Source: Gemmatimonas sp. (lineage in GTDB: Bacteria > Gemmatimonadota > Gemmatimonadetes > Gemmatimonadales > Gemmatimonadaceae). From it: a DNA stretch of 64,000 bases. The number at the start of each line of letters is the position of its first letter. The first letter of the stretch is position 1. The notes beneath the pieces are model-generated. The model did not search any database. It was not told the DNA's origin and was given only the letters and a program-made list of their open reading frames with translations. The translations under genes and the position numbers were made by a program. Shown piece by piece: positions 7,985 through 15,370 of the stretch. The stretch lies in NCBI GenBank assembly GCA_011390805.1, contig JAABRT010000006.1, positions 1 to 64,000 of the forward strand, given 5' to 3'.

Positions 7985-9712
7985 ATGGCCTTTTCGACCG
8001 GAGAACCACAGCTCGCAACAATATCCGCTGAACATCAAGCCACGCCGGAGGCGCCAGGTGGCGCGCCCCCGTCGGGGTTTCGCGGGGCGTGGCGGCAGGA
8101 TCTGGCGGCCCGGGAGCTGTATGCAGAAGGTGCCGGAATCGCGCGCTGTATACCGGCCGCTGTGGCCGTGCCCGCCGACGCCGACGATGTGGCCGCCCTC
8201 GTGGTGGCCGCGCGCCGCGAAGGCTGGTTTCTCATGCCGCGAGGTTCGGGCAGTGGCATGGCGGCGGGTGCGGTGGGCTCCGGCGTGTCGGTTGATTTGT
8301 CGCGCATGCAGCGCATTGGCGACGTTGACACCGAAAACCGCCGCATTCGCGTGGAACCGGGTGCGCTGCGTGGCACGGTAGACACGGTGGCGCGCACCTA
8401 CGGCCTGCGTTTTCCTGTCGATCCATCAAGCGGTGCGTTCTGCACGATTGGCGGAATGGTGGCCACCAATGCCGCGGGCGCGCGATCACTTCGCTTTGGT
8501 GCCACGCGCGCCTGGGTTCACGGCGTTGAATGTGTGTTTGCCAACGGCACACGCGCCTGGGTGCGACGTGACGAACCAGCGCCAGTTGGCATTCCACCCG
8601 TGCGTGCAATGCTCGATGCCATAGAAGCCGCACGCAAACATGTACCACCCGCTGATCTCACGCACGCCGGTGTGCGCAAGGAATCATCGGGCTACGCGAT
8701 TTCGCACGCGCTCAATGTGTTGGCGCGCGATCCTTCGGCTACCGGCGAAGCACTGCTGGCATTGTTGGTTGGCAGTGAAGGTACGCTGGCGGTGTTCACC
8801 GCGATTGAGTTGCGTCTCACGCCCGTAGCTCGTGAAACGGCAACTGTATTGAGCAGTTTCTCGTCATTGGAGGCCGCAACCGAAGCGGCGCTGCAGGCAC
8901 GACAGGCCGGTGCATCGGCGTGTGAAATGCTAGATCGCACGTTTTTGAATGTGGCCGCCCGCGGCAACGCACATGGGCTGCCGCGAAACGCCGAAGCGGT
9001 GTTGCTCGCCGAGGTGGAAGGATCATCGGCATCGGCCGCGCGCGATGCGGCGATTCTGCTGGGACGCGCGTTCACCCGCGCTGGTGCGTTCGAAGTCACT
9101 ACTGCGACTCATCCGGCTGCCGAACGCGCGCTGTGGTCGGTGCGGCATGCGGCCAGCCCCATCTTGTCGCAGCTCGCACCGCGTTTGCGTTCCATGCAGT
9201 TTATTGAAGACGGTTGCGTCCCCCCCGACGCGCTGCCGTCGTATGTGCGCGGCGTGCGCGAGGCGCTGCAGAAAGCCAGCTGTGAAGGCGTGATTTTTGG
9301 ACACGCCGGTGACGCACACGTGCATGTGAATCCATTGGTGGATGTCACGCGAAGCGGTTGGCAGGATCGTGTGCGCGGCGTACTGGATGATGTCTGTTCA
9401 CTTACTGCAAAACTCGGCGGCACCTTGGCCGGTGAGCATGGCGACGGACGTTTGCGTGCATCGCTGTTGCCACATGTGTGGACGGAGAGTGCACGCACCG
9501 CCTTTCGAGTAGTAAAGCAGGCTGCTGATCCGCACGGCGTGCTGAACACCGGCGCCAAGGTTCCCGTTGAAAACGCCGACCCGCTGGCTCAGCTACGCCA
9601 CGATCCCGCCACGGCCCCGCTCAGCGCCTCGGCGCGCACAGCGCTTGATACGATTGAGCGTGAGCGTGCGTGGCACCGGTTCCGGTTGGCGTTGTTGAAC
9701 GATCCTGCGTAG
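7985..9712 (+). CDS. FAD-linked oxidase (GlcD/D-lactate dehydrogenase-like)
   Basis: A 575-residue flavoprotein of the PCMH/vanillyl-alcohol-oxidase fold. Domain order is an FAD-binding N-terminal half (MPRGSGSGMAAGAVGSG, VDPSSGAFCTIGGMVATNAAG), then a FAD-oxidase C-terminal domain with FGHAGDAHVHVN and GTLAGEHGDGRLR, which hold the conserved histidines of GlcD and D-lactate dehydrogenases. It likely oxidises a 2-hydroxy acid such as glycolate or D-lactate and passes electrons to the respiratory chain. The start ATG 7985 is chosen because a longer open frame would run into the divergent squalene synthase gene. Confidence 0.85.
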   Translation: MAFSTGEPQLATISAEHQATPEAPGGAPPSGFRGAWRQDLAARELYAEGAGIARCIPAAVAVPADADDVAALVVAARREGWFLMPRGSGSGMAAGAVGSGVSVDLSRMQRIGDVDTENRRIRVEPGALRGTVDTVARTYGLRFPVDPSSGAFCTIGGMVATNAAGARSLRFGATRAWVHGVECVFANGTRAWVRRDEPAPVGIPPVRAMLDAIEAARKHVPPADLTHAGVRKESSGYAISHALNVLARDPSATGEALLALLVGSEGTLAVFTAIELRLTPVARETATVLSSFSSLEAATEAALQARQAGASACEMLDRTFLNVAARGNAHGLPRNAEAVLLAEVEGSSASAARDAAILLGRAFTRAGAFEVTTATHPAAERALWSVRHAASPILSQLAPRLRSMQFIEDGCVPPDALPSYVRGVREALQKASCEGVIFGHAGDAHVHVNPLVDVTRSGWQDRVRGVLDDVCSLTAKLGGTLAGEHGDGRLRASLLPHVWTESARTAFRVVKQAADPHGVLNTGAKVPVENADPLAQLRHDPATAPLSASARTALDTIERERAWHRFRLALLNDPA

Positions 9713-9792
9713 CAGTCTTCAGGGCTGGTGGCGTCGTGACGGTGGTGCAGGATGTGAATCAGCTTTTACCGCTTGCTCGGCGCCCGCGAGCC

Positions 9793-9817
9793 TTAGGCTG
9801 CATTCGCTGCAGCCTAA
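9793..9817. repeat. Perfect 10-bp hairpin in a gene-poor 280-bp gap
   Basis: TTAGGCTGCA at 9793-9802 pairs perfectly with TGCAGCCTAA at 9808-9817 around the 5-base loop TTCGC. The decamer GCCTAAATCG that begins in the right arm (9812-9821) is repeated directly at 9922-9931. The surrounding gap 9713-9992 holds no convincing gene. The TTAGGC/GCCTAA termini resemble integron core-site sequences, so this may be a degenerate recombination site at the edge of the cassette array; a terminator for the oxidase gene is the alternative. Confidence 0.45.
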
Positions 9818-9950
9818 ATCGGCGCGACGACCTTGAGTGGTGCGTGTAAATGCTGGTGCGACAAGGCCATCGACCAATATTGCCGCACCTACCCGAGATA
9901 CATACACTGCAAGCAATGTCTGCCTAAATCGCTGGCCGCAGTGATCGCAG

Positions 9951-9971
9951 GCAGCTTAATGCTCGTTCGGT
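9951..9971 (+). other. attC-like right half site (L'-R') before the GNAT cassette
   Basis: GCAGCTTAATGC at 9951-9962 followed by GTTCGGT at 9965-9971 matches the right-hand arrangement of the complete sites at 10453 and 11105, where the R' core is GTTCGGC or GTTCGGT. No matching left half was found upstream. It lies 21 bp before the GNAT start codon, the short gap expected between a recombination point and a cassette gene. It marks the likely 5' boundary of the first cassette. Confidence 0.55.
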
Positions 9972-9992
9972 GGCTCGCCGGGGACTGACGAA

Positions 9993-10418
9993 ATGGTGAC
10001 GATCAGAGCAGCGATCGCGTCCGACTCTGATGCGATCGTGGCCACCGACACCGCGGTGCAAGGCGATTCCGCGCGGAGCTCTGTTCTGCGGAGTCACATC
10101 GCGGGCAACAGATGCTGGGTTGCGGACGATCAGGGCAAGGTCGTCGGCTTCCTCGTGCTTGAGTACACGTTCTATGGGAACGGGTTCGTGTCACTACTGG
10201 TCGTGCGGCAAGACTCGCGGCGCCGTGGAGTCGGCCGCGCCCTTCTCAGGCACGCCACGTCCTCTTGCACGACTGCCAAGCTCTTCACCTCGACGAACGA
10301 ATCGAATGGCCCGATGCGGTCGCTTCTGTCTGACGAGGGATTCGAGGCGTCGGGCATCATCAACAACCTCGACGACGGGGATCCTGAACTTGTCTTCTTC
10401 CGAAGGGTACCCAGATAG
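9993..10418 (+). CDS. GNAT-family N-acetyltransferase (cassette gene)
   Basis: A 141-residue protein of normal single-domain GNAT length. The acetyl-CoA-binding motif A is visible as VVRQDSRRRGVGRALL, preceded by strands VGFLVLEY and GFVSLLVV. These enzymes transfer acetyl from acetyl-CoA to an amine; the substrate is unknown. The gene starts 21 bp after an attC-like half site and is followed by a complete attC-like site at 10453-10529, so it occupies a gene cassette of about 560 bp. Antibiotic resistance is possible for cassette GNATs but nothing here shows it. Confidence 0.85.
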   Translation: MVTIRAAIASDSDAIVATDTAVQGDSARSSVLRSHIAGNRCWVADDQGKVVGFLVLEYTFYGNGFVSLLVVRQDSRRRGVGRALLRHATSSCTTAKLFTSTNESNGPMRSLLSDEGFEASGIINNLDDGDPELVFFRRVPR

Positions 10419-10452
10419 TTGTCGGCCGGGCGCTGACCAAGCGTCGGTCGCT

Positions 10453-10529
10453 GCCGAACCCGCCGTTGCAGCAGACCTGGTCCTCGCTTACGCTCCAAGC
10501 CGAGCCGCTGAACGGCAAGGACGTTCGGC
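10453..10529 (+). other. attC-like integron recombination site (77 bp)
   Basis: R'' GCCGAAC (10453-10459) and R' GTTCGGC (10523-10529) are exact inverse complements. Inside, L'' CCGTTGCAGC (10463-10472) pairs with L' GCTGAACGG (10507-10515) except for one unpaired G in L''. A single extrahelical base at this place is the hallmark used by integron integrases to choose the folded strand. The cores differ from the usual RYYYAAC/GTTRRRY consensus at one position each. The site follows the GNAT gene, as expected for a cassette 3' end. Confidence 0.75.
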
Positions 10530-10560
10530 GGCGCGAGAGACAGTCGCGATAGCGCGCTAG

Positions 10561-10598
10561 TCGGCCACGCTCTGGGGGAGCCCACCGCTCGTGGCCGA
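10561..10598. promoter_or_regulatory. Perfect 9-bp inverted repeat upstream of hicA
   Basis: TCGGCCACG at 10561-10569 is the exact reverse complement of CGTGGCCGA at 10590-10598, with a 20-base spacer. It ends 29 bp before the hicA start codon. It could be an operator for the toxin-antitoxin complex or a hairpin in the leader. The downstream antitoxin seems to lack a DNA-binding domain, which makes direct autoregulation by it less likely. Confidence 0.4.
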
Positions 10599-10626
10599 GC
10601 TTCCGCCCCGCGGATAGGTTTCCCGC

Positions 10627-10893
10627 ATGGGACGCCATGACAAGCTTCTCGCGCAGCTCCTTGGCGGTCGCGCCGACGCGACCGTCGGCTTTGAGGCGGT
10701 CTGCGCCCTCTTGCGGCGCCTTGGCTTTCAAGAGCGCACTCGCGGTAGCCACCACATGTTCCGCCGGCCAGGTGTCGAGGAGCTCATCAACTTGCAGCGC
10801 GACGGCGACAAGGCGAAGGTCTACCAAGTCCGACAGGTCCGCGCGATGCTGGTGCCCTATGGGCTGACAACGATTGAGGGGGACGACGCGTGA
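10627..10893 (+). CDS. hicA: HicA-family mRNA interferase toxin
   Basis: An 88-residue protein with the HicA dsRBD-like fold signature: a helix (FEAVCALLRRLGF) followed by RTRGSHHMFRRPG, in which H42/H43 includes the catalytic histidine, then a VYQVRQVRAML helix. HicA toxins cleave mRNA independently of translation until bound by HicB. Its length is typical. The stop TGA overlaps the GTG start of the HicB-like frame, and the pair sits in a gene cassette bounded by two attC-like sites. Confidence 0.85.
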   Translation: MGRHDKLLAQLLGGRADATVGFEAVCALLRRLGFQERTRGSHHMFRRPGVEELINLQRDGDKAKVYQVRQVRAMLVPYGLTTIEGDDA

Positions 10894-11100
10894 ACGCCTA
10901 CAAGTACGAACTGATCGTCTACTGGAGCGCCGAGGACACGGTCTTCGTCGCCGACGTCCCGGAGCTGCCCGGGTGCATGGCACACGGACCGACACCGGCC
11001 GAAGCGGTGGCGCAGGCGCAGGAGGCGATTGATCGAAACGGCGCGTGAGGATGGCCGTGCCGTGCCCGAGCCGAAGGGTCGTCGGCTGATGCTCGCGTAG
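10890..11100 (+). pseudogene. hicB: HicB-type antitoxin, frameshifted
   Basis: From GTG 10890 the frame reads a HicB core (YELIVYWSAEDTVFVADVPE, then LPGCMAHGPTPAEAVAQAQE) but stops at TGA 11046-11048 after AIDRNGA, giving only 52 residues. In another frame the sequence right after the break reads ETAREDGRAVPEPKGRRLML and ends at TAG 11098-11100, which is the usual HicB C terminus. Loss of about 8 bases between GATCGA-type direct repeats near 11030 would explain the break and restores a 72-residue protein. Either the antitoxin is truncated or the base calls are wrong here. No DNA-binding domain is present even in the restored form. Confidence 0.75.
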
Positions 11101-11104
11101 CGTC

Positions 11105-11205
11105 GCCGAACGAGCGTTGCAGCTGACGGGCGAGAAGTGGCGGCTGGCTCCGCTCGCGTCTTGTATGCCTCTATGCCTCGCCCGCAGCTGAACTCCGCGT
11201 TCGGT
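11105..11205 (+). other. attC-like integron recombination site (101 bp)
   Basis: R'' GCCGAAC (11105-11111) faces R' GTTCGGT (11199-11205). The left arm GTTGCAGCTGACGGGCGAG (11117-11135) pairs with the right arm CTCGCCCGCAGCTGAAC (around 11177-11193) apart from two unpaired bases on the left, one being the G of the L'' box. The unpaired-base pattern and core sequences match the site at 10453. It closes the HicAB cassette and precedes the DUF433/DUF5615 cassette. Confidence 0.75.
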
Positions 11206-11269
11206 GGCACCCTCAGCGGGCTCAGCAACACGTCTGGCGGGAGCTTCCGTGAGACGGTATTTTGGAAGC

Positions 11270-11497
11270 ATGGACTATCGGGACCGGATCACCATTGAGC
11301 CAGCAAAGCGCAGCGGCAAACCGTGTCTGCGTGGCCTGCGAATCACGGTGTACGACATCCTCGACTACCTGGCCGGTGGCATGTCCGAGGATGAGATTCT
11401 CGCGGACTTCCCAGACTTGGAACGCGATGACATTCGTGCGGCGCTGGCGTTTGCTGCCGACCGGGAACGTCGGCTGGCTGGCGACTTCGCGGCGTGA
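11270..11497 (+). CDS. DUF433-family antitoxin-like protein
   Basis: A 75-residue protein starting MDYRDRITIEPAKRSGKP. The stretch GKPCLRGLRITVYDILDYLA, followed by GMSEDEILADFPDLE, is the DUF433 signature, a VapB-like winged-helix family that usually precedes a DUF5615 PIN-like toxin. ATG 11270 is chosen because the upstream extension reads through the attC site. Its stop overlaps the next start (GTGA at 11494-11497), so the two are translationally coupled. Confidence 0.85.
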   Translation: MDYRDRITIEPAKRSGKPCLRGLRITVYDILDYLAGGMSEDEILADFPDLERDDIRAALAFAADRERRLAGDFAA

Positions 11498-11865
11498 CTG
11501 CGACGGGTGCGATGGTCGCGCCGCCCCCACGGCTGCTGTTTGATCAGAACCTCGCGCCATCGCTCCCACGCTTACTCGCCGATCTGTATCCGGGTTCAAC
11601 ACATGTGCGTGATGTCGGCCTGGCGGCGGCGGATGACGACGCGATCTGGTCCCATGCACTTGAGGGCGGCTACATCATCGTCACCAAGGATGACGACTTT
11701 CGGCAACGCAGTTTCTTGCGCGGAGCACCACCCAAGGTCATCTGGACGCGACTTGGCAACTGCACCACGTCGGACATCGAGGATGCGTTGCGCGGCCGTC
11801 ACGGCATGGTGGAATCCTTCGCCGCAGATTCGACGGCGGCACTGTTGGTGATTGCGCGGCCGTAG
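11494..11865 (+). CDS. DUF5615 PIN-like toxin
   Basis: A 123-residue protein (105-117 residues if the ATG at 11512 is used). The segment RLLFDQNLAPSLPRLLADLY followed by STHVRDVGLA, DDAIWSHALE and IIVTKDDDF is typical of the DUF5615/Mut7-C-like PIN superfamily; the acidic residues are those expected at a metal-dependent RNase site. It pairs with the overlapping DUF433 gene as a toxin-antitoxin module and is the last gene of the cassette array before the truncated attC-like site. Confidence 0.85.
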   Translation: MTATGAMVAPPPRLLFDQNLAPSLPRLLADLYPGSTHVRDVGLAAADDDAIWSHALEGGYIIVTKDDDFRQRSFLRGAPPKVIWTRLGNCTTSDIEDALRGRHGMVESFAADSTAALLVIARP

Positions 11866-11881
11866 CAGTGGCGCACGTGCC

Positions 11882-11903
11882 GCCGAACGAGCGCTGAAGC
11901 TGA
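11882..11903 (+). other. attC-like left half site (R''-L''), truncated
   Basis: GCCGAAC at 11882-11888 is followed by GAGCGCTGAAGCTGACG, closely matching the left half of the site at 11105 (GAGCGTTGCAGCTGACGG). No complementary right half with a GTTCGGC-type core is found in the next several hundred bases, where ordinary coding sequence begins. The array therefore seems to end in a broken site. Confidence 0.55.
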
Positions 11904-11949
11904 CGTTTGACCGCAGCCGCACACTCCCTGCAAAGACGAGGGCGCGACA

Positions 11950-12459
11950 ATGACCAGACGTACCGTCTCCGCACACATTACGCTGGTTGGCAACTTCGCG
12001 GCGTGCGTGGAGGCCCTACCTCCGGACGCTTGGGTGCGCTTACAGGAGCGGTGTCGTCCGCTCGCGGAATCAACGCCGGCGGCTTTCTATGCGCGCGCGA
12101 AACTGGCGGCGCTGGCGTGGGACACGTTCTCCCGCACTCCCGACGGATCGGCGCTGGTGCGGGCGATTCCCGCCGTCACAAACGCCAGTGTGGTAGCGAT
12201 GGGCCTCGCGTATGAGGTCGTCACCTCCGCCTTTCCCTCGACCGTCGAGGCCCCAAGGACCCGTCGCATGTCGACCGGCAAACCGGATGTGGATCGATAT
12301 ATCGACGCGCAGAACGCCATCGAGCGCACGCTCGCCGACCGGGGCGTGCGGGTGGCTGGCGTTGCGACGGCCATGCGGGCCGCGGCGCACGCCGTCTGGA
12401 ATCATGATCGGCTCACCCGCGAGACCTTTGAGCGGGTGTATGGGTGGGTCGCGTCGTAG
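11950..12459 (+). CDS. Hypothetical helical protein (169 aa)
   Basis: Starts MTRRTVSAHITLVGNFAACV and is almost wholly helical, with a hydrophobic stretch around VVAMGLAYEVVTSAFP too short and polar for certain membrane insertion. A motif near the C terminus, VAGVATAMRAAAHAVWNHDRL, resembles small soluble helical proteins but I do not recognise the family. It begins 47 bp after the truncated attC-like site and converges with the next gene, whose end is only 5 bp away. Codon use looks like the surrounding chromosome. Confidence 0.65.
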   Translation: MTRRTVSAHITLVGNFAACVEALPPDAWVRLQERCRPLAESTPAAFYARAKLAALAWDTFSRTPDGSALVRAIPAVTNASVVAMGLAYEVVTSAFPSTVEAPRTRRMSTGKPDVDRYIDAQNAIERTLADRGVRVAGVATAMRAAAHAVWNHDRLTRETFERVYGWVAS

Positions 12460-12463
12460 CGAT

Positions 12464-12952
12464 TCAAGGGCGCTGCGGGGAGGTAACGCGCGAGATGATT
12501 CCGGTCAGGCACGACGAGGCCGCCGCGACGCCGGGGTTGTTCGTCGAGCAGAATGACGTCTCGCCCCGCAGGAAGTCGGCGTAGAGCGCGATGAAATAGC
12601 CGTTCTCTTCGGGCCATGACGCGAGCATGCGATTCGCATCCAACTGCACGACTTTGGTCGGATCGGTTTCCGCCTTGCCGTCCCAAAGCTGCTTCCAGTG
12701 CACCTCGCCCGGCCGGAACGTCACCTCGAGCCTGAACTGCGTGCCATCGGGGAGTGCTCCGAAGTCGTAAAGCAGGAGCTCCCCGAACGCGCGCTCGAGG
12801 CTGAGGCCGAGCGCCGAGTCCGGCTTCGCGGCGTCGAGCGATGTCCCGCTGCTTGCCTGGGCGCGCGCCTGCCGGGGGGCGCCGAGCGCCGCGACACCCA
12901 GTAGGAGCGACAGCGCGGCGACGGCGGCGGTGCGCGAGTATCCGCTGGACAT
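12464..12952 (-). CDS. Secreted hypothetical protein
   Basis: From ATG 12952 the product is 162 residues with an N-terminal signal peptide (basic start, AAVAALSLLLGVAALG core, cleavage near ARAQA). The mature part contains aromatic and strand-like stretches (GTQFRLEVTFRPGEVHWKQL, ENGYFIALYADFL) and two Cys residues (FCSTNN, SSCLTG) that could form a disulphide. No family is recognised; a periplasmic role is likely. An upstream ATG at 12991 is also in frame but would place 13 residues before the signal peptide. Confidence 0.65.
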   Translation of the reverse strand: MSSGYSRTAAVAALSLLLGVAALGAPRQARAQASSGTSLDAAKPDSALGLSLERAFGELLLYDFGALPDGTQFRLEVTFRPGEVHWKQLWDGKAETDPTKVVQLDANRMLASWPEENGYFIALYADFLRGETSFCSTNNPGVAAASSCLTGIISRVTSPQRP

Positions 12953-13167
12953 GGTGCGGTGCGCGTGCTGAGTGGGAAACGGCAAGGGCATCGTGCTGGC
13001 TTCTCGCGGGAGAGGAGTCTCGATAGCGGTCGGTCGACTACTCGCCGAACGTATGGCGTGATCACCGTACTGGCCAGCTGCATGTGTCGGGCGTAACGCT
13101 GCCGAGATCTTTGCAGCGACCAGCTAACGAAGCTTGCTGCTGCCGGCCACGCTATTGAAGCGAGCGA

Positions 13168-13713
13168 CTAGCGGCCGGACGGCGGCGTGCTCTTGGCCGC
13201 CGACGCTCCCACGGCCGCCAGGCACTCGACTTCCACTCGCGCTCCGAGTGCCAGCCCGTTCACCCCCAGTGCCGCACGCGCCGGATAGGGCGCCCGAAAG
13301 TAGGTCGCGTAGATGGTGTTGAACGCGGGCCAGTCGGCCATGTCGGCCAGCAGGACTGTGCACTTGACCACGTCGTCCATGCCGAGTCCGTGCTGTTCGA
13401 GCGTATTGCGGATGTTGTCCATCGTCTGCCGCGCCTCCGCCTCCATACCACCGGGCACCACCGTCATCTCACCCGGCTTCGCGCCGAGCTGTCCCGAGAG
13501 CTGCACCAGGTTGCCGATGCGCACCGCCTCCGAGAAAGGGACGGTCGACGGCAGCATGCCGGAGTTCAGGAACTCAATGGCGGGGGCCTCGACCAGCGGC
13601 TTGGCGGCGGGTCCCACGCCGGGCTCGCAGCCGATCGTGAACCCGACAGTGCAGGCGAGGGCGAGGCGGAGCATCCGCGTGGAGGATCGCAAAACTGGAG
13701 AAAGGCGCATCAT
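13168..13713 (-). CDS. RidA/YjgF-family protein with lipoprotein signal
   Basis: From ATG 13713 the product has 181 residues. The N terminus MLRLALACTVGFTIGC is a lipoprotein signal peptide, so the protein is probably lipidated and exported. Residues from about 55 on are a full RidA domain: FSEAVRIGNLVQLSGQLG, MDNIRNTLEQHGLGMDDVVK, a VLLADMADWPAFNTIYATYF strand-helix unit, PAR (the enamine-deaminase Arg position) and ARVEVECLA. Cytosolic RidA hydrolyses reactive enamines; what an exported form acts on is unknown. It ends with a short Ser/Pro tail. Confidence 0.8.
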   Translation of the reverse strand: MMRLSPVLRSSTRMLRLALACTVGFTIGCEPGVGPAAKPLVEAPAIEFLNSGMLPSTVPFSEAVRIGNLVQLSGQLGAKPGEMTVVPGGMEAEARQTMDNIRNTLEQHGLGMDDVVKCTVLLADMADWPAFNTIYATYFRAPYPARAALGVNGLALGARVEVECLAAVGASAAKSTPPSGR

Positions 13714-13874
13714 GGACCGGCCAGGGAGGAGGTGGGCGGGCCATCGGCGGCCCCTCCGCCATCGGCCCATCGGTGAAAGCGTACAACGATGACTGATGTG
13801 ATCGCCGCTTCTGAGCGAATGATCGCGGTGTGCACTCAACTGGCATCGGCAGCTACGCCCTGCATGCACCGCAA

Positions 13875-15233
13875 CTACTTGATCACGCGAATCCGGTCGA
13901 TGATGGGGTAGATCCACTCCACGCCGCGCTCGGTGACAATCGCGTCGTCCTCCAGTGGAATGCGCGCCTTGGCACCGCCCCACTCGGGCACTGGTGTCCA
14001 CGCGAACAACTCAATCGAAAAGGGATTGAACGGCTTGATCGGGAAGCTGTGCTGTCCCGGATTGAACCACGCGATGCTCGGACCGCTGCCGTGGCCACGA
14101 TCACCGATCGAGTGGCAGCCGATCATCACTTCGACCTTGTCGTCGTTGGTGGTCTCATTGAAGGTGCCCTGCATCCGGAAGCCGGCCTTTTCGATTTCAC
14201 TGGCCAGTCGCGTCAGCATTTCACCCGCGGTCGGTCCGGCCTTGATGGTGCGTCGAATCACGTTGCGAACGGCCACCGCGTTGTCAAACGCCTTCTGGAT
14301 GCCTGCCGGCACGGCGGTTTCGCCCGGCTTGAGCACATACGCAATGCGCTTGACATCGGTCCAGGTGTTGAGGTAACCCACGCCCCAGTCGATCATCAGC
14401 AGGTCACCGCGCTGGATGATGCGTTCATTCGACGACGCTTCGATGCCCTTGGGTCCGGTGATGTACACCGACGGCATCTCGAAACTCGAACCGAGATTGC
14501 GTGACTGCAACTCGTTGGCCATCCACCAGGCCACATCTTCGAGTGTGGTGACGCCGGGTGTGATGATTTCGTTCGACAGCGCCCGGTCGGCGAGGCGCCG
14601 AGCGATCTCGCCATTTTCGCCGAGTGCAATGAGTCGCGATGCAGTAAAACCGCTCCGGAAGTCGGAGACAACCCGTTCAGCTGACACAACGCGACTTCCG
14701 TACGTCGGGCCGAGTTCCTTGACGAGTCGATCGTAGCTGGTTTTCGACAACCCATCGGCGGCGCCGATCAGCTCGGACATATTGACACCGATGCGTTTGG
14801 GGTCACGCTCGGCAACGAACGCCAGCAGCGGCTGGAAGCCGCGGACCATATCGTAGCCGCACTCATCAAGGCGATAACCTGACACGCCGATGGCGACCCG
14901 CTCAATACGATCGCCGCCGCGGTCGGTGAAGATCCAGTACGCCACGCTGCCGACATAGCCGCGCCCCAGGTCGTCGTACATGGGATCGAACTGGTTCTCC
15001 TTCTGCATCACGATCCACATGTCCACGCCGTGATCGCGCATGGCGCGCGGCAGGATCAGGTCGAACTGGTCGCGGCGGATCTGGCAGAGGCGTTCCCACC
15101 GGGTCCGCGCGTGTTCGGCGGCAGCCTGCGCGGGAAGGCGTGTCGGTGTGAGCGACGTTGCGATCATTCCGGTGCAGAGGACGCCAAACAGGGCGCCGGT
15201 GAGGACGGGGCGGTGCGGCATGGGCACTGTCAT
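13875..15233 (-). CDS. Secreted M24 metallopeptidase (Xaa-Pro aminopeptidase-like)
   Basis: From ATG 15233 the 452-residue product begins with a signal peptide (GALFGVLCTGMIA, cleavage near RLPAQA). The C-terminal pita-bread domain carries the expected metal ligands: D in LLMIDWGVG, D in TWTDVKR, H in GCHSIGDRGHG, E in FSIELFAW and E in the final RGVEW. The N-terminal half matches creatinase-like domains (GVDMWIVMQKENQFDPMYDD). It probably trims proline-containing peptides in the periplasm or outside. The longer upstream frame lacks signal character and is not used. Confidence 0.85.
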   Translation of the reverse strand: MTVPMPHRPVLTGALFGVLCTGMIATSLTPTRLPAQAAAEHARTRWERLCQIRRDQFDLILPRAMRDHGVDMWIVMQKENQFDPMYDDLGRGYVGSVAYWIFTDRGGDRIERVAIGVSGYRLDECGYDMVRGFQPLLAFVAERDPKRIGVNMSELIGAADGLSKTSYDRLVKELGPTYGSRVVSAERVVSDFRSGFTASRLIALGENGEIARRLADRALSNEIITPGVTTLEDVAWWMANELQSRNLGSSFEMPSVYITGPKGIEASSNERIIQRGDLLMIDWGVGYLNTWTDVKRIAYVLKPGETAVPAGIQKAFDNAVAVRNVIRRTIKAGPTAGEMLTRLASEIEKAGFRMQGTFNETTNDDKVEVMIGCHSIGDRGHGSGPSIAWFNPGQHSFPIKPFNPFSIELFAWTPVPEWGGAKARIPLEDDAIVTERGVEWIYPIIDRIRVIK

Positions 15234-15370
15234 CGTAAGCGAGGAGGGAGGAAGCGGGATCGCTATTCTAACCTGCGATCTACGATTCAGCCTCTGGCAC
15301 CCGCGCGTGCGGGAAGCTTCTGTTCGCATGTGATCCAGCGCTGCCCCTCAGCTGCATACCAGGAGCCCGA

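Noticed and set aside
9951-11903. Insertion sequence or transposon carrying the small genes
   Set aside because: No transposase, terminal inverted repeats or target duplications; the attC-like sites explain the arrangement better.
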